Positions 48,170 to 63,460 of a stretch of DNA of 64,000 nt are shown here, piece after piece; the stretch's first letter is position 1, and every line of letters begins with the position of its first letter. Source of the DNA: Grifola frondosa (Eukaryota > Basidiomycota > Agaricomycetes > Polyporales > Grifolaceae); the NCBI GenBank assembly GCA_001683735.1, contig LUGG01000011.1:1488001-1552000 (forward strand), in the 5' to 3' direction. Made by a program: the position numbers and the translations under genes. Below the pieces are notes generated by a model. That model was given only the letters and a program-made list of their open reading frames with translations, did no database searches and had not been told where the DNA came from.

Positions 48170-50295
48170 GATGGCAACGACCAGGTACGTTGGAAGTGCT
48201 GTTAGTGGCCGTATGTGGTTCAGCTGACCCGGAGTGACGAGAGACAGTGGTGCGAAATGTGTTTACCCCACACCTTGACCATCTGGTACCTTCACTGATG
48301 GTTGTTGTCAGTAATCGAGAGACACGAAGGAGTGCTGGGGGACGTACGCGATTCGTCGACACATTGTGGTCAAGGATTATTGCGCGTCGATGTACAAGTA
48401 GTTCTGGCAGAGTATATTGGGGTTTGATGATGGAGACAGCAAGGGCGATGAGCGTAGAAGAAGAGGTTGAGAGCAAGCAGAGCGCAAGTGGCACGAGATG
48501 TGGGAGGTGGTGAGTCACAAAGAGTGATCGCGTAAAAACAGACTTTCTTTTATGCGAATGGCACGAAGCGCTGGGGGCTGATATGAGGGAACCGCAAAGA
48601 CGGTAAACTGAATAAACCACATCGGTATTAGGATCGTGAGATATCCCAGGATATCTTGTTGGTCTGACCGCAAGCCGCCCGCTAGCCGTGCTAGTCCTTG
48701 CCACCGGAGTACAAGAACTTTTCCAATGGGCCATCATGTGACATCTGGTTTTGCACTTTATCATATGTGGGTGTCCGAGATTACGACGGAAGCAGAACGG
48801 AAGCATACGGTCATCCATATTTTGGCCTCTTCTGGCACAGATGGCCTGCCTGAAGACGCGCGCTCCTAGGACATTGTCCCGTCTATCTTCTTCTCATACG
48901 AGTTATCCTTGGAGGAAGGAGGTATGCTCCCAGGATATTTGATCCCGTCTTATCTCCCCGTTTCAGATGTCGCACCCGCAGGCTCGCGGAGGCTGAGCCA
49001 CGTTCAATTTGGCTTGCAGCATATCAGAAGGGTTCCATATGCACGTCATCCTCCTGGTCTATCGTGCACCTCATGCCGCCAACGGGTCAGGTCCCTCCGT
49101 GACCCGCCGCCCTCACAAAAACCTCACATGCGATCAAAGTGAGAAGGATGTCAGAACCCGAATACACCGGTCCTGGTGCAATCATGCCAAGTCGTCGCAC
49201 TGGGGTGGGGCTTCTCCAAGCCCAGTGCGACCGGACGACCCGGATAGGCAACTGCCGTACGGTAGCGACATGGACTAGTAGCCGCTTTTGAGGCCTGGAT
49301 GTTATATGCACCCGCCCGCATCGCGAACGCCACTTATTCCCGTACTTTCCTTGTTCGTCCACAACGCCCCATAAACCCGCCATCGATTGTTGACCGGGCT
49401 CCGGATCTCATTTCATCCCGCCTCGCCTGGTATGCGATGGTAACCATCCACCCGTAGATTTATCAACCGAAAGAAATTAAACCACGGCGTCTTCAGTCGG
49501 CATCAGCGTTTGAGTCTTTTATCGATCCAGGTCGTCCGTTGTGTTACAAAGTATTGTCCATCGATCTATGACGAAGCTTTGCATGCCGGCAGGCGCTGAT
49601 CGTGCCAAAGTTGCTGACAACAGCGTCCTCCGTGTATTCTCTTCCATGGCAGCGCTTCCACAATGGGACCAAGACAAAACGCCGCTGTAAGTCGGAGCCG
49701 GTACTCTCGGAACTAACTCGATGCGTAGCGGCGTAATGAGGGCAAGCCGGGCGTTAGCTATGAAAAGCAAAGGGACGGCTCACAATCTGGTCTCAAATCT
49801 TGCTCGACTTGAGTGAGCGTGTTGGCGCCCTGTTCAAGTAAGTTCAGTACCTGAATGGCTCTGCCACGCATATTGCTCTTTCCAGAACCGTATGCAGAGA
49901 AGATGTATTTGCGCCAATGCATCTACGTATCTTTGGGTAGGATCTCGTGGGGCATATGATTAATCATCCGTGCGAAGGGGCCAGTGGCACACTCACCTTC
50001 TACGAAGTCCTGTCAGGTGAGTTGAATGGCATGGAACCCATACACCTCGGCAAAACCACTGAAGCCGGTTGCTCCCATACAAACTAGCACAATCAAGGCG
50101 TGCACGTTGCAGTCCAGCATGTCAGCTGCTCTCGCAGGAAACCGCTGGAACAAAGGTGGGCGGTGCGCATCGACGTCCGCGTTCTCAGAGGGGCTGTTCA
50201 GGCCCCAAGTACACGTCGTCTATCGAGTTTGCCGGAGTTATTCGCAGGAGCACAATGAGGCATGGTTCATAAGCAAGGGAATAGAACAAAGTACG
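48170..50295. other. Stretch with unassigned coding-like reading on the minus strand
   Basis: 48.2-49.4 kb holds only multi-frame ORFs. Between about 49.5 and 50.25 kb the minus strand gives coding-like pieces: AADMLDCNVHALIVLV followed by GATGFSGFAEVYGFHAIQ, then HMPHEILPKDT, KYIFSAYGSGKSNMRGRAIQ and PAGMQSFVIDRW. These may be exons of one gene of unknown family. I could not join them into a confident model. Confidence 0.3.
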
Positions 50296-52350
50296 TTAGC
50301 CGCATGTTGCGCTTTCTATTGGTGACACCTTCGAAGCAGGTTCGTCAACGAGCACTACTACGAACTTCCGTGTCAACAGATTGAATACGCTCCCAAAGAT
50401 AAGTGCGATCAATGTGCAACTCATGATGATCACGTTGTAGGGCATGCTGAAGTCCGGAGTCGCCAAGTCGACTAGCATGACAGGAGTGTATATCCGCCTG
50501 GGTCGTGTTTCTAGTGCCGGGCCCGCTGCGGCAGGCATGCTGTGATTTTGACTCAGGAGCTCTCCGAAAGAAAAGGGGATGATGACAGCTGGGGGCAGGT
50601 CCCAGCCGCGCTGCGCATCTGGCGGATGCTCCGTGTAGCGCAAGAAAGTCTTCGTCACGTCCATCGTTAGTTGCAACGTGTTGTTCGGAGGGAGCGTCAA
50701 GATGGCTTGCAAAAGTGTCGGCCGGGAGTGCGGCACGGGTGGACTGTACGAGATGATGGATACGAGATCATCTGAGGCGTCCGAGATGGCATGAGTTATG
50801 TAATATGTATAAGATCTGCGGGGGAGACGATGATCGCCCCGCTCGACCTATGCACTCACCGCGTGAGACGCCGTCAACGTACGCTCGGAGAGTGTGGAGG
50901 TAGAACTGGAGTAGCCAGGGCATAGTCTCGAGATAGCTGGCCTGAACCTGGACAGGGAGATTGTTCGTAATTACCAGCGCCATCTGAGCTTGTGACTGGC
51001 TTGATCCTTTCAAGGTGCGCCGCACAGAAATATCCGTGAGGGGTTCGGCCCCAGACGCGAGAACTGCGTATTGAATTGTAAGGGAGAAGCGGGATGAGCC
51101 GAAGCGGTGGTACTAACGGTACTGAAACGCTGGTTCTTCAGGCCACTGCATGGCGACATCTAGGGCTTCTCCCGCTGCGAGATGACCCGTTGAAAAATTT
51201 TAGAAGTCACAAGAACAATCGCAGCTCACCCGCACCAACAAGATATGTCGCAAACCTGTCATCAATCACGGACGGATCGGGTGAGATCATGTACCTGTCT
51301 TTAGGTAGCCCCACTCGGACCTTGCTCGATCGTGCAACAGGGCAGGCCTTGTCGATGCTGCGGTCAAACACCGAGTGGAGTGACCAATCTAGACATAGCA
51401 TAGCAGAAACGCGTTCACGTTCACTAATCAATGTTGGCGATAAGGAGAGCGATACCTAAAACATACCTCTGCGCTTATCGTGTGAGTAGCGTACTGGATC
51501 AAACACAGCTTGGAATGCCAGCCGGACCTCTACGCCGGCGCCTTCTCGATAACGGACATGCACGCCAAGGCCGTGCCAGTCTGCATCAAAGAGCTTGTGT
51601 GGATTCAACAGTCTTGCAATCCCAGAGAGAGACTTGCACGGAAGGAGTTTCAGAAATGGGGTGAGATTTTCAGTGCAGACGTGCTCTGAAGGCAGTGTAG
51701 CATGGCGCAGTTGATGCGCAGTAGTCCAATCAGGTAAAGATCCTTCTGGCTGGAATGTTAAGGAAGGAGACGTGGTGCGTTGCTCATCTAAAGAGCCGAG
51801 GGATGCGCAAAAAAGACCGGCAAGAGCATTACGCAGGCCTTGCCATCGCTCATCAATGCTGCATCCCAGATACAGGTGAAGTGTGCGCAACGTGCGATTG
51901 TGCGGTAGAGAAGAACGTACGTTATCGGAGCACCATCACCCATCCATGCCCACAGCTCAGCACCCGTGCCAACGCCTGGCTCATCCGGATATCCCCACTG
52001 ACCGTAGTTCCAATTGCCTGCATTCAGAGTCAAATGAAGCTCTGTAACTGCGTATTCACGAAGGACCTGGCCAAGAGCGAGAGGGAAAAGGGTATAATGC
52101 TGTGCTGCTTGGGTGTTAGCATAGTGTAACCCTTGAATGAGAAATCATATACAATTGTCATCGTCAACAAGGCTTCTGGTCTTCTCGGAGTAGCGCCCTT
52201 CAATAGCGTCGTAAACAGAAACCGCGCCCCTAACTTCCCGTCTCGAAGAGGTCGTAGAGTCAACTCTTCATCAAATTGTTCCCGCGATTCAAGAGCAAGG
52301 ATTCGCGAGAGGTTGAAACACAAAATCAGGACGAGATAAACCAGATGCAT
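50296..52350 (-). CDS. GPI16: GPI transamidase subunit Gpi16 / PIG-T
   Basis: Subunit of the ER complex that attaches GPI anchors to proteins. Exon 1, 52350-52153, has the signal peptide MHLVYLVLILCFNLSRILA and EQFDEELTLRPLRDG. Exon 2, 52099-51921, gives HYTLFPLALGQVLREYAVTE and NAGNWNYGQWGYPDEPGVG. Exon 3, 51858-51467, covers DERWQGLRNALAGLFCASLG. Exon 4 from 51423 carries DKACPVARSSKVRVGLP. A short exon follows with WPEEPAFQY, then one with EPLTDISVRRTLKGSSQSQ. The last exon ends at 50296 with FLRYTEHPPDAQRGWDLPPA and ATPDFSMPYNVIIMSCT before the C-terminal membrane helix and a short cytosolic tail. The phases at the exon 3/4 and 4/5 borders are each off by one, so bases may be missing there. 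Essential in yeast; orthology is clear from the C-terminal block. Confidence 0.85.
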
Positions 52351-52868
52351 ATTGAACCGATAGACAGTCCTGGGAAGACGGGAAACCTAGGAGAACAAGC
52401 TAACCAGTTTATGTGATATCTTTTGCGCGACTTAATGAATCTACATAAACTCCGAAGCCGTCGTTTCGTCGTTCGTCGTCGTGAATGATGAGGAGGGTGG
52501 TGACAATTGATTGTGACAACCGCGGTAACACGCTCTGTCACCATACTAAGCGCCGGTCACCTCAAGCTGTGTCCTCAAATATAAAGAAGCAGTTCAAGTT
52601 TAAATGGGCTCATGATTGGTCCTGAATCCCATTAGGCCAACTGAGGTCAGAGATAATTCTAAGCTACAATTCTAGCATTGACTGCATGCATGGTTCTATC
52701 GAAAACTCAGGGAATTTCTACCGCATTTTGCCGATCTTTGTGCATCGGAAACTAGCCGAAAGAAAAGCAGTAAGTTCATCCAAGTTTACCTGAAACACTG
52801 TTCTGAACGACCGTCATTCTGTTCAGAAAAATTACGTCGCGCATGTCATAGTACAGCTCTACCTCACC

Positions 52869-56004
<3,136 letters not shown>

Positions 56005-56995
56005 AGTCATGTCTATAGTGCATATATGCACTGGCGATAATCTTACCGCGCTGGATCTACAAGTCTACCAGCATTCGCTAGAATTCAATCAACTTAATGG
56101 CATACCTGGTACAGTTTCTGGGGCACAGCGGTCTTTCCAACCTGACTCCGAATCGCTAGTAACAGATGGTGAGAGAACAAACTAGGCATTGTCCGCACAT
56201 TCCCCCGCGCATTGCAGTGTCTGCTTGCGTTTTCATGCGAGGACCTTCTGCGCAGTTATGACGCTGTACCTTGTATCTGGTGCGCTTCGAATTATTCCGT
56301 TGTTGATGTTTCCGATATGCCACAATTTCACATGGGAGTCTCATCATCTGGCAAGCTCAAGGGAAATAATCCTGCAATAGTAACATCTACGCGAGACAGT
56401 ATTCAGCAAGATCTAAAGGCAAATACGTATGAGGTTGGTAGAACCTATAGGGTGGTGGGAGAGCAGCGACTGATTGCACAGAGCGAACTCACGTTATATC
56501 TCAAGCGGTGAAGCATGTTCCTGGCCAGCAACCCCTGTCCCATGCGTCTTCAAAGCCTCACTATGGACAAAAAGCCGTTTTCTCGAGTTACTAATTGGAC
56601 TTCGATTTCATCCAGGTGCTCCCTGCCCGTTGGTTTTTGATTTATATAAAGTACAAAAGATAAATAATCTGATACGTTTTTTCACTTTATATACTTTTTC
56701 CTACTACTTACCAAAATTTACTTACATGGACAGACAAGGCTGAGTTGGATTATCAACGGTTAGATTTGCATTATTATTGTCTGCCCAACCGGGCCGTGAC
56801 GCAACGGTCAATCATTTCGTCGTTGCGCTATCCTATATATTCAGCGAAAAGGAATTGTAAGCTGAGTCGGATTCATGCAAATGATTCTATACGTGGCCAT
56901 GAGCAAGCAATGGCTCCTCTTGCGCGTGTGAGCAAATGCTTATTATTCGTTGATGGCCCATAGCATTAATTCATGCACTTGTCCTAGCTACATCT
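56005..56995. other. Intergenic stretch, nothing recognised
   Basis: AT-rich from about 56.5 kb with runs of A and T. No gene, tRNA or repeat family was recognised. Confidence 0.5.
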
Positions 56996-58619
56996 ATGGC
57001 GTCCATGAACTCTACAAGCATCTTAACGGCTCTCTACCCATTTATGCCCCCCGAAGGTTCTAGAATTCTCCCGCATATCGTTCGTCATGCCGAGGATTAT
57101 CAGCGTCGAACCAATAGGCGCTTTATAACCATCCGAGATGCTTTGACCGCGGTATGCATTCGGCGCATCGACAACAGGACAGAGCCCATCGCTCTGGCTG
57201 TCGAGCACACCCCCGCGAACACGTTCATTCTATACGTTGCAACGAACGAAGGAGTGTCAGAAGAGCTCGTCAGACGTATTCGCGCGATCTGGTCTTCTAT
57301 GCAGTCGCTCACTGATGCTTACAGCAACACTTCTTCCGCTGATCTCGACACGCAGCGAACATACGCAGATCCCTCGTCTGCCCAGGCTCTCGTCGCCGAT
57401 CACATGGTTTTCAACATCTCTATCAGTTCGTACGGGTCCACTTTCACTGGCGGTTCACGAAACGAGCTCAAGCAATCCATGATGCATTGAAAGATCTGGC
57501 GCTCAAGTCTGCGGATTCAGGAGAGCTCAAGGACTACATCGTTCTCCGTCTACAGCGGCTGCTCAAGCAGGTCGTCCATATATGTCCTTCGCGCCGCGAA
57601 GTTATGGAGATGGCACACGACTATCTGTCTCATCTCATTAAAGCTTCAAGCGCAGCTCTGTCCCATATTCGGTGCTTGATGAATGGGAACTTGCGATTAA
57701 TGGTAAGTAGCTGTCGTTGTAGCTCCTGCGGTATTCGTACTGATTCAACCCTAACGCCTGCGCATAGATGGAGGCCGAAAGATTCCGCTTAGACGCTTCC
57801 TGGAGAAGATTGGTTCTGTATTGAGTTCAATTGCTGCTCTGGTTAACGCTACCAGTCTAAGACTCTGTGGATGTTGCTGCAGAACCCCCTCGAGGTTATC
57901 ACAGTCCCATCCGAGCGTAGCGAATACTACGCCAATGTTCGCGACCCTGCACTATTCGAGTTTTTTGCTGGACTAATCAACACGCAGGACGCTCACAGTC
58001 GTGATGATGCAGCTCTCGATATCGAAATCTATGCTGCCACCGTATGGGACGATGTTGTTTATAACTTGTCCTGGAAGACCATGCCTCCCTGACAGATCAA
58101 CGCGATTCTCCTGGTGTTTTCTCGGCGGCGGATGTGTGCATTCATTGCGAATGCCTGCTGTTAAAGCATTTCATCATTCACGACGTCACCCCCATCCCGT
58201 ATGTCGCATGCTCGAAATTGGCTTGTTACGCATGCTGGACATTCTTGCATGCCTTCAATCGTACCTATCGCAGGAACGTCGGCACGCGTGGCTGTCACGG
58301 GAAGGTCTATCTTCCGTATGCCTTTTCATCCATTGATCAAAGGGATGCAGAGATGGAGGCGAAGCTACGGGATGCAATGCTTTCCGACTTTCGAAACGTG
58401 TGGGACGAGTATTCGGCGAGGCATGGATGGACAGAGAGTACCCTCTTTCCGGAGTCCGGTGGTAGAGCAGAATTTGAGGCACTGGAGAAGATCGAGAAAA
58501 CATTCGGTACGCGTAGCCTTTGCGCACACCGTCTGTTCCCGTCTCATCCTTGTTTTGTTAGATGGATGAGGACGAAACGAGGATACCCAGCGGGCATCAA
58601 GGAGCTGACGAAACTTTAA
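56996..58619 (+). CDS. OTT_1508-like nucleic-acid/nucleotide deaminase family protein
   Basis: Fungal member of the deaminase-like fold family named after OTT_1508. It starts MASMNSTSILTALYPFMP with a helical N-terminal region. The zinc-binding signature is in the C-terminal half: IHCECLLLKHF (H and E at 58143-58151) followed 50-60 bases later by SKLACYAC (a C-x2-C pair), then FNRTYRRNVGTRGCHGK, which gives the H-x-E ... C-x2-C layout of deaminases. Single bases are missing near 57476 (QF/HDALKD) and 58070 (NLS/LEDHAS). One intron starts at 57702; another, uncertain region lies near 57850-57890, and a last intron near 58505-58560 precedes the stop. Substrate and role in fungi are unknown. No signal peptide. 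It stands between the Afg2 gene and tRNA-Glu. Confidence 0.65.
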
Positions 58620-59244
58620 GTGCCTTTCAAGCAAGACGTTGCTGCCTCCCTGATCTAATATACCTCTTTATTTGATCCCGGTCGTGTTTGCTCACCCGGG
58701 CATCGGGGAAGTGCCACCGTTACTCAGACATACACCTCCCACTGTCTGCGAGGGCCAGTCATCTTTCGCACGTCAAAACGACAGTGACTCCGGGCTACTG
58801 CAGGGTCTCTTATGGCAGCGCCTGCCAGCTTGTTCGCGCCAGGCTCCTCTTCGGGTTTACGCTGAATCTGGCGGTTGGTGAGCTCATCGTCGTCTATCTT
58901 CTCGGCGGATTGGCGAGAAGTCAACTAGTTTGCTGCCGACAAAGTTCTGAGAAGTCATGTTGATAGAGTATTACAGAGCAGGTGTTTGTCGCAGATTAAC
59001 AGGTGTTTTATTAATGCCCGCGTGCACTAGCACTCTACGTACTTATATCGAGCTGAGGAGCTACGTCGCCGGCGTCCATGCGACGTCCGAGTCCTTGACC
59101 TTTACCAAGTCCCGGACGGAACACCCCGTCTTCAATATATTCTATGTGGTCCTATGCTTTCTATAGAATAAAACTACCCGTCTGAGCGACGTCCTCTACA
59201 CGAGTTATGGGTACTTCATTTGTCAGGAGTGGTAGCTAAAAGTT
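58620..59244. other. Intergenic stretch, nothing recognised
   Basis: Short ORFs only. No motif, repeat or second tRNA was found besides the tRNA-Glu that follows. Confidence 0.5.
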
Positions 59245-59341
59245 CTCCGATGCGGGGAGTCGAACCCCGAGCTATCGCGATCCTTCAACGGCTACAACTG
59301 CGGTGAAAGGCGATAATGTTAAGCCGTTACACCACATCGGA
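59245..59341 (-). tRNA. tRNA-Glu (TTC) with a 24-nt intron
   Basis: 97 nt on the minus strand. The acceptor stem is TCCGATG/CATCGGA with discriminator G, and the T arm is GGGGTTCGACTCCCC. The anticodon arm is ATCGC, loop CTTTCA then C, GCGAT, giving anticodon TTC. The loop is interrupted after position 37 by 24 bases that start CCGCAGTTG and end AAGGAT, the canonical place for a nuclear tRNA intron. The D arm (TGGTGTAACGGC) is typical of eukaryotic tRNA-Glu. Confidence 0.92.
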
Positions 59342-60026
59342 GTTGAAGCATTAACAAATAGATCTCTATAAAGGAAGAAAAAGCGCAGAATTTATCTTCA
59401 GGCGAAATTCGAATAAGTATTGTAGAACATAGTACTCGTATTATAAAATCGGGGAGCTGTCAGATTGTAATGATCTTCTATTCTGAACTGGCCTGTCCAC
59501 ATCCCAAATATGGTATGTGGCATTCGGGGTGCTTCTTTGGTTAGAATGGCTGGGGACGAGCCTGAGGGTGCTGCTTGGGTGCTGCTCAGGCCGTTCAGCT
59601 CAATCAACTTGAGCGACGAGCGAGACAGTACTGAGAACGAGGTGTGCCATCACACGTCCGTCGCGTGAGCATCGGCAAGATGGAGCGCATTACATACAAT
59701 GATTGATGCGTTCTTTGCTGAAGTGACCTCGTGTCAAATTCACAGCTGGGTCTAGGAGGCACCAAGCAGAGATGTATAAGTGTGCCGTCATAAGACTATA
59801 TGCTGAAATTATGGCGGACCTCGAGGAAAGGATAGCTGCTCACCATCAATAGTTCCAACAGAACCAGGAAGGAAGGCGTGGGTCTCTCGACCTCAGCTGC
59901 GGTATCGTTCTTTGGACGATTCGCTATCAGATCACAACCAGCGAGGTGCACGTTGACAGAGAGACAAAGGTCTAAACACACGATGTTTGCAACAAACGAT
60001 AAACAAGCATTGCAGATGCACAGATG
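59342..60026. other. Intergenic stretch, nothing firm
   Basis: A minus ORF at 59398-59607 (MIELNGLSSTQAAPSG) is open but has no recognised motif. Nothing else stands out. Confidence 0.4.
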
Positions 60027-60857
60027 TTATTTCAACAGTTCCTCGACGACTCTATCGTCATTGATATTCGCTACATTCGCTCCGCGGTAGTTCAGCCGTC
60101 GAAGCACATCGATCTGCACCACATACACGTCGTGAGAAGTCACATAAACGAAACAATCAATGCGGCTGACGTACCACTTTGTCGCGGTCGAACCCAAGCG
60201 CCTCAAACTGGTCTACGTGCGCCCTGTCGACCCCGCCATTGCCACTTCGTCGTGCACCCCGCCTCTGCTCGTCTTCCCCAAGCCTTCCTTTCCCGGGCCA
60301 CCTGCATAGATCATCGTCCAATACCGCGCTGTCTCCTCGAAGCTGCTCTTGCTTGTCATATAGTGCTTGGCTACTTCTGCATCTTGGGGATCCCGAGGTT
60401 CTGGCGAGCAGAGAGGGACTGCAGCGAGATGAGCGTGGACTTGAGGGTAAGGACAGGACTCCATGCATCCTTGAGGATGTCCAAGCAGATCGCGCCGGAT
60501 GCCGAGGAGACATTAGGGTGATACACCTTTGTAATGAACTTCATCTTGACGGGTTGAAAAGGGTAGGAATCAGGGATAACGATGTCCTGGTATATGTAGG
60601 TGAGCGATGCACGTCAGCAAGTACGAACGCTAGGAATGGTGGCGCACGACTTGGAAGTGGCCACCCTCGTATGGTGTGCCCTCTGGTCCATTGAATGAGC
60701 CTACTAGATGAAAGGGCGAGTCATTGACAAGCTCGATGGCGATTCGCGACGTCTTATCGTTCTTGCAATCTGCAAAGAATGTTTACGCGAGCACTACATT
60801 CGTGGCCTGTCTCATACCTGCAATCTCCTTGTTCACGCGACGAAGGCGAGCGTCCAT
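60027..60857 (-). CDS. UBC1: Ubiquitin-conjugating enzyme E2 of the Ubc1 / UBE2K type
   Basis: E2 enzyme with a C-terminal UBA domain, which builds mainly K48-linked ubiquitin chains. Exons are 60857-60818, 60769-60651, 60586-60175 and 60113-60027 on the minus strand. It starts [18 protein letters not shown]. The UBC fold shows [22 protein letters not shown], the HPN triad in KVYHPNVSS and the catalytic Cys in GAICLDIL. It continues [18 protein letters not shown]. The UBA part reads [10 protein letters not shown], intron, [17 protein letters not shown], ending in EELLK. Exon 3 is 412 nt where phase requires 414. The two lost bases sit near 60412 and in the C run at 60231-60234, in keeping with frame steps in the protein. 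Confidence 0.9.
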
Positions 60858-61518
60858 GATAATCGTACACGGTGATTGCTTGCAGTAGAGCTACAGTAAA
60901 TGAGAGAGCAAGAAAACAACGATGTGAATTGAGAGTGAAGGAGGTACTAAAGGGCCTGTCGTTGGTCGTGAACGATATACACGCCTTCGGGATCGTCCGA
61001 GTTGACGCCACAACAGCGGTAGCGGCGTCGCACAACTCACCTCAATCGATTAACTCATGTTTTTGAGCCAGCTAACGCGCCACGATATACGACTAGCTAG
61101 TATTAATAGGAATTTCCTCAACTGAGAATGTATAAACAAATGACACCGATGGGTCCAGACGACATGCAGTCATCTCATAATACCCGGTAGTATATCTCAA
61201 CTCTCGACGAGCCGAAAGCTCATAACGTATGGATGAGCCGGACTGATAGCGGTGTCCGCAGAACTATCTGCGGTTGATATTTGCATTTCCTGAAGAAAGG
61301 GCGTGAGAATTCATGCAGACCTGTCCAGCCGTGAGTGTCAATCTCATACTCGAAAGGAACTCTCATTGACATAGCAAGACGAACAGCAAACGAAGAACGG
61401 GTATTGGTATCAGCGAGGATGCTACCCAAAGTGCATAATCGCGCGAGCTATATCGGTGTATTCCTTGACTATGTAGACAATCAATTAGAAAGCAACTACT
61501 AACCTATCGAAGGGCGTG
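60858..61518. other. Intergenic stretch between UBC1 and the RRM gene
   Basis: No gene recognised; it holds the UBC1 promoter and the RRM gene terminator. Confidence 0.5.
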
Positions 61519-62389
61519 CTATTGTGGACTTGAAGCTTTATTACGCTCGGCACGTGTACGTTTCATCTCCTTCGCAAAACCTAGCCTGAGGGTACGGCCG
61601 CGGATATGGAACGGATTGTTTAGATGAACTTTGAGGATCTGTTCCACAGTGTCGGTTGACGGCAAGTCCACGAGCGCAAATCCCCGGTATTCGCCCCGCG
61701 CGTTACGAGCTACACAGAGTTGCGGGTCATTGACCTCTAAGGACCAAGATAAAAAGAAATCTACCAATGAGAACCTTCACAATGTGGGCTACGCCCTCGA
61801 ACAGTGCACGTATCTCCCCTTCAGTCGCGCCATACGGAATGTTTCCTGCAAACAACGTTCGAGAAGGCAGTCCTTCCTTTCGGAAGAGGGCAAAGCGGTT
61901 ATCCTCAGCATCGATTAATGTTAATTTGCGCTGGCCGAGTACCAGAGGTTTCTTCTTCGAATCGTCCAACGCTTGCCGAGCAACCTCACCCGACCTGAAT
62001 GCCGCAGAGGCGTACCCTACACCTCCTAAAAGAAACGAAACAAATAAGAATGTGATTACAATCAATTGGCCACACTTACTTAAGCGAATGTATGCTCCGC
62101 CGTATTCGGCGAATAGCTCACGGACCTGCGCCTCAGTGGTTGAGAGAGGTAGATTACTGACGAGAGAGTGGGTTTCTCTTTCTTCCGCTGGTTTGTGAGG
62201 GTTGAATGGATTCTTCACATCACTCTGGTCTTCCCAACGAGAACCAGTATCTGAGAAGCTCCGGATTGTCGTCAGTTGTAGTAAACGTCCTACACCTGTA
62301 GAATGCATATTCCAGATGCATTCTGTGCGTATAGGTCGTAAACGACGGAGCGCCGAGCGGGACTGTGCAAGAAATAGACCTGCGAGCAT
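61519..62389 (-). CDS. RNA-binding protein with two RRM domains, probably mitochondrial
   Basis: Exons are 62389-62080, 62025-61765 and 61736-61519, giving about 262 residues. The N-terminus (MLAGLFLAQSRSALRRLRPI) is hydrophobic then rich in Arg and Ser and lacks acidic residues, which fits a mitochondrial presequence. RRM1 has RNP2 LVSNLPLS and RNP1-like GYASAAFRS. RRM2 has RNP2 LFAGNIPYG and RNP1 YRGFALVDL. It ends in a basic tail. An ORF extends upstream of 62389, so a start further out is possible, but the extra part is hydrophobic and less typical. The second intron is only 28 nt if the phase is kept, which is unusually short. The RNA target is unknown. Confidence 0.75.
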
Positions 62390-63460
62390 TACCGGACACA
62401 ATATGCAGAACAAGAAAAATGGCCAAGAGGCAAGAGTATGTATGATAGCTTTCGCGGCGCAGTCGGCCATATCGGCCCGTCACGGGCCAGTGATCAGATT
62501 AGGGCGCTGCGCGTTGAACCCGTTCTTAATTCAATCCGTACGTGAGTCTACTGCTCGTTCATTTTTTAAATTGGCACAAGCAATCTGATGCATCCATTCG
62601 GCGCAGATTTAGGACATTATCATAGATGACGCGGTCCTGCAGAACGGATTTAACCATGGCTTCGAACCCCATTCATCTCAATCTCAGAGGTTATTCTGTC
62701 GAAGAACACACATCGAGTAGTCTGCGTTGGGCTCTTGAGTGGCTAAGTTGTTGGCTGCAACAAAGCTTGCGCTTCTGAGAGCGGAGCGAGTGTTGCATTG
62801 AGTATCATGTATTTGGCGCACATCATACACACGGGCACATATACAAAAACCAACATTGCGGGCACATTCAATAGCACAAACACTGGGGACGTGGAGTTTG
62901 TTAGATGTTCATACCTCCTCACAGATCGGGGGATTCTTCCCGTCCACACTGTCCATGTCCCTAGTGGTATATTGTTTTTGTGTTCCGCCATTCTCCTGCG
63001 AAGGTAATCTGATGAAAGAAAATTCAATTATGAATTATGAGGTTAACGGAAGTGGGCTGACGAATTCAAACGAGCCATGGGCATCAAGTTCTCACCAGCT
63101 GTCCCTCCGGCTCGCACACGCCACGAGGTCATTGAGGAGAAACTTATTACTTCACTGGATTTCGCTCAGTACAACAAGAAGTATGAGATAACAGTACTCA
63201 CTTCTGGTCTTTCCGTCCGAACGTGTACAAGTCCCTATGCATCCGTGTTGCACAAATTGCCCTAGAATGCCAGAAATGAGATTGGCTTCTGCTCCTATCA
63301 GTAGCAATACACAGCTCACAATGTCACGCCTACACCAAATTAGAGTGAGCATTTTGGAATGCAGATTCAAATCGAGCGTAACACGTACAGGCCGGCGTCA
63401 GGAACATCTCAAGATGCACCATATTATAATTTATTATGAAAGATGACAACGCTGATACTT
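62390..63460. other. Stretch left of the edge membrane gene
   Basis: Contains the 5' region of the RRM gene and, from about 62.75 kb, minus-strand ORFs with hydrophobic segments (VFVLLNVPAMLVFVYVPV at about 62.85-62.9 kb) that may be 3' exons of the membrane protein at the right edge. Exon borders could not be fixed. Confidence 0.35.

Noticed and set aside
47970..48818. Minus-strand ORF of 282 codons
   Set aside because: No motif, composition-driven, and its 3' part overlaps the two-exon cysteine protein in another frame, where splice borders are good.
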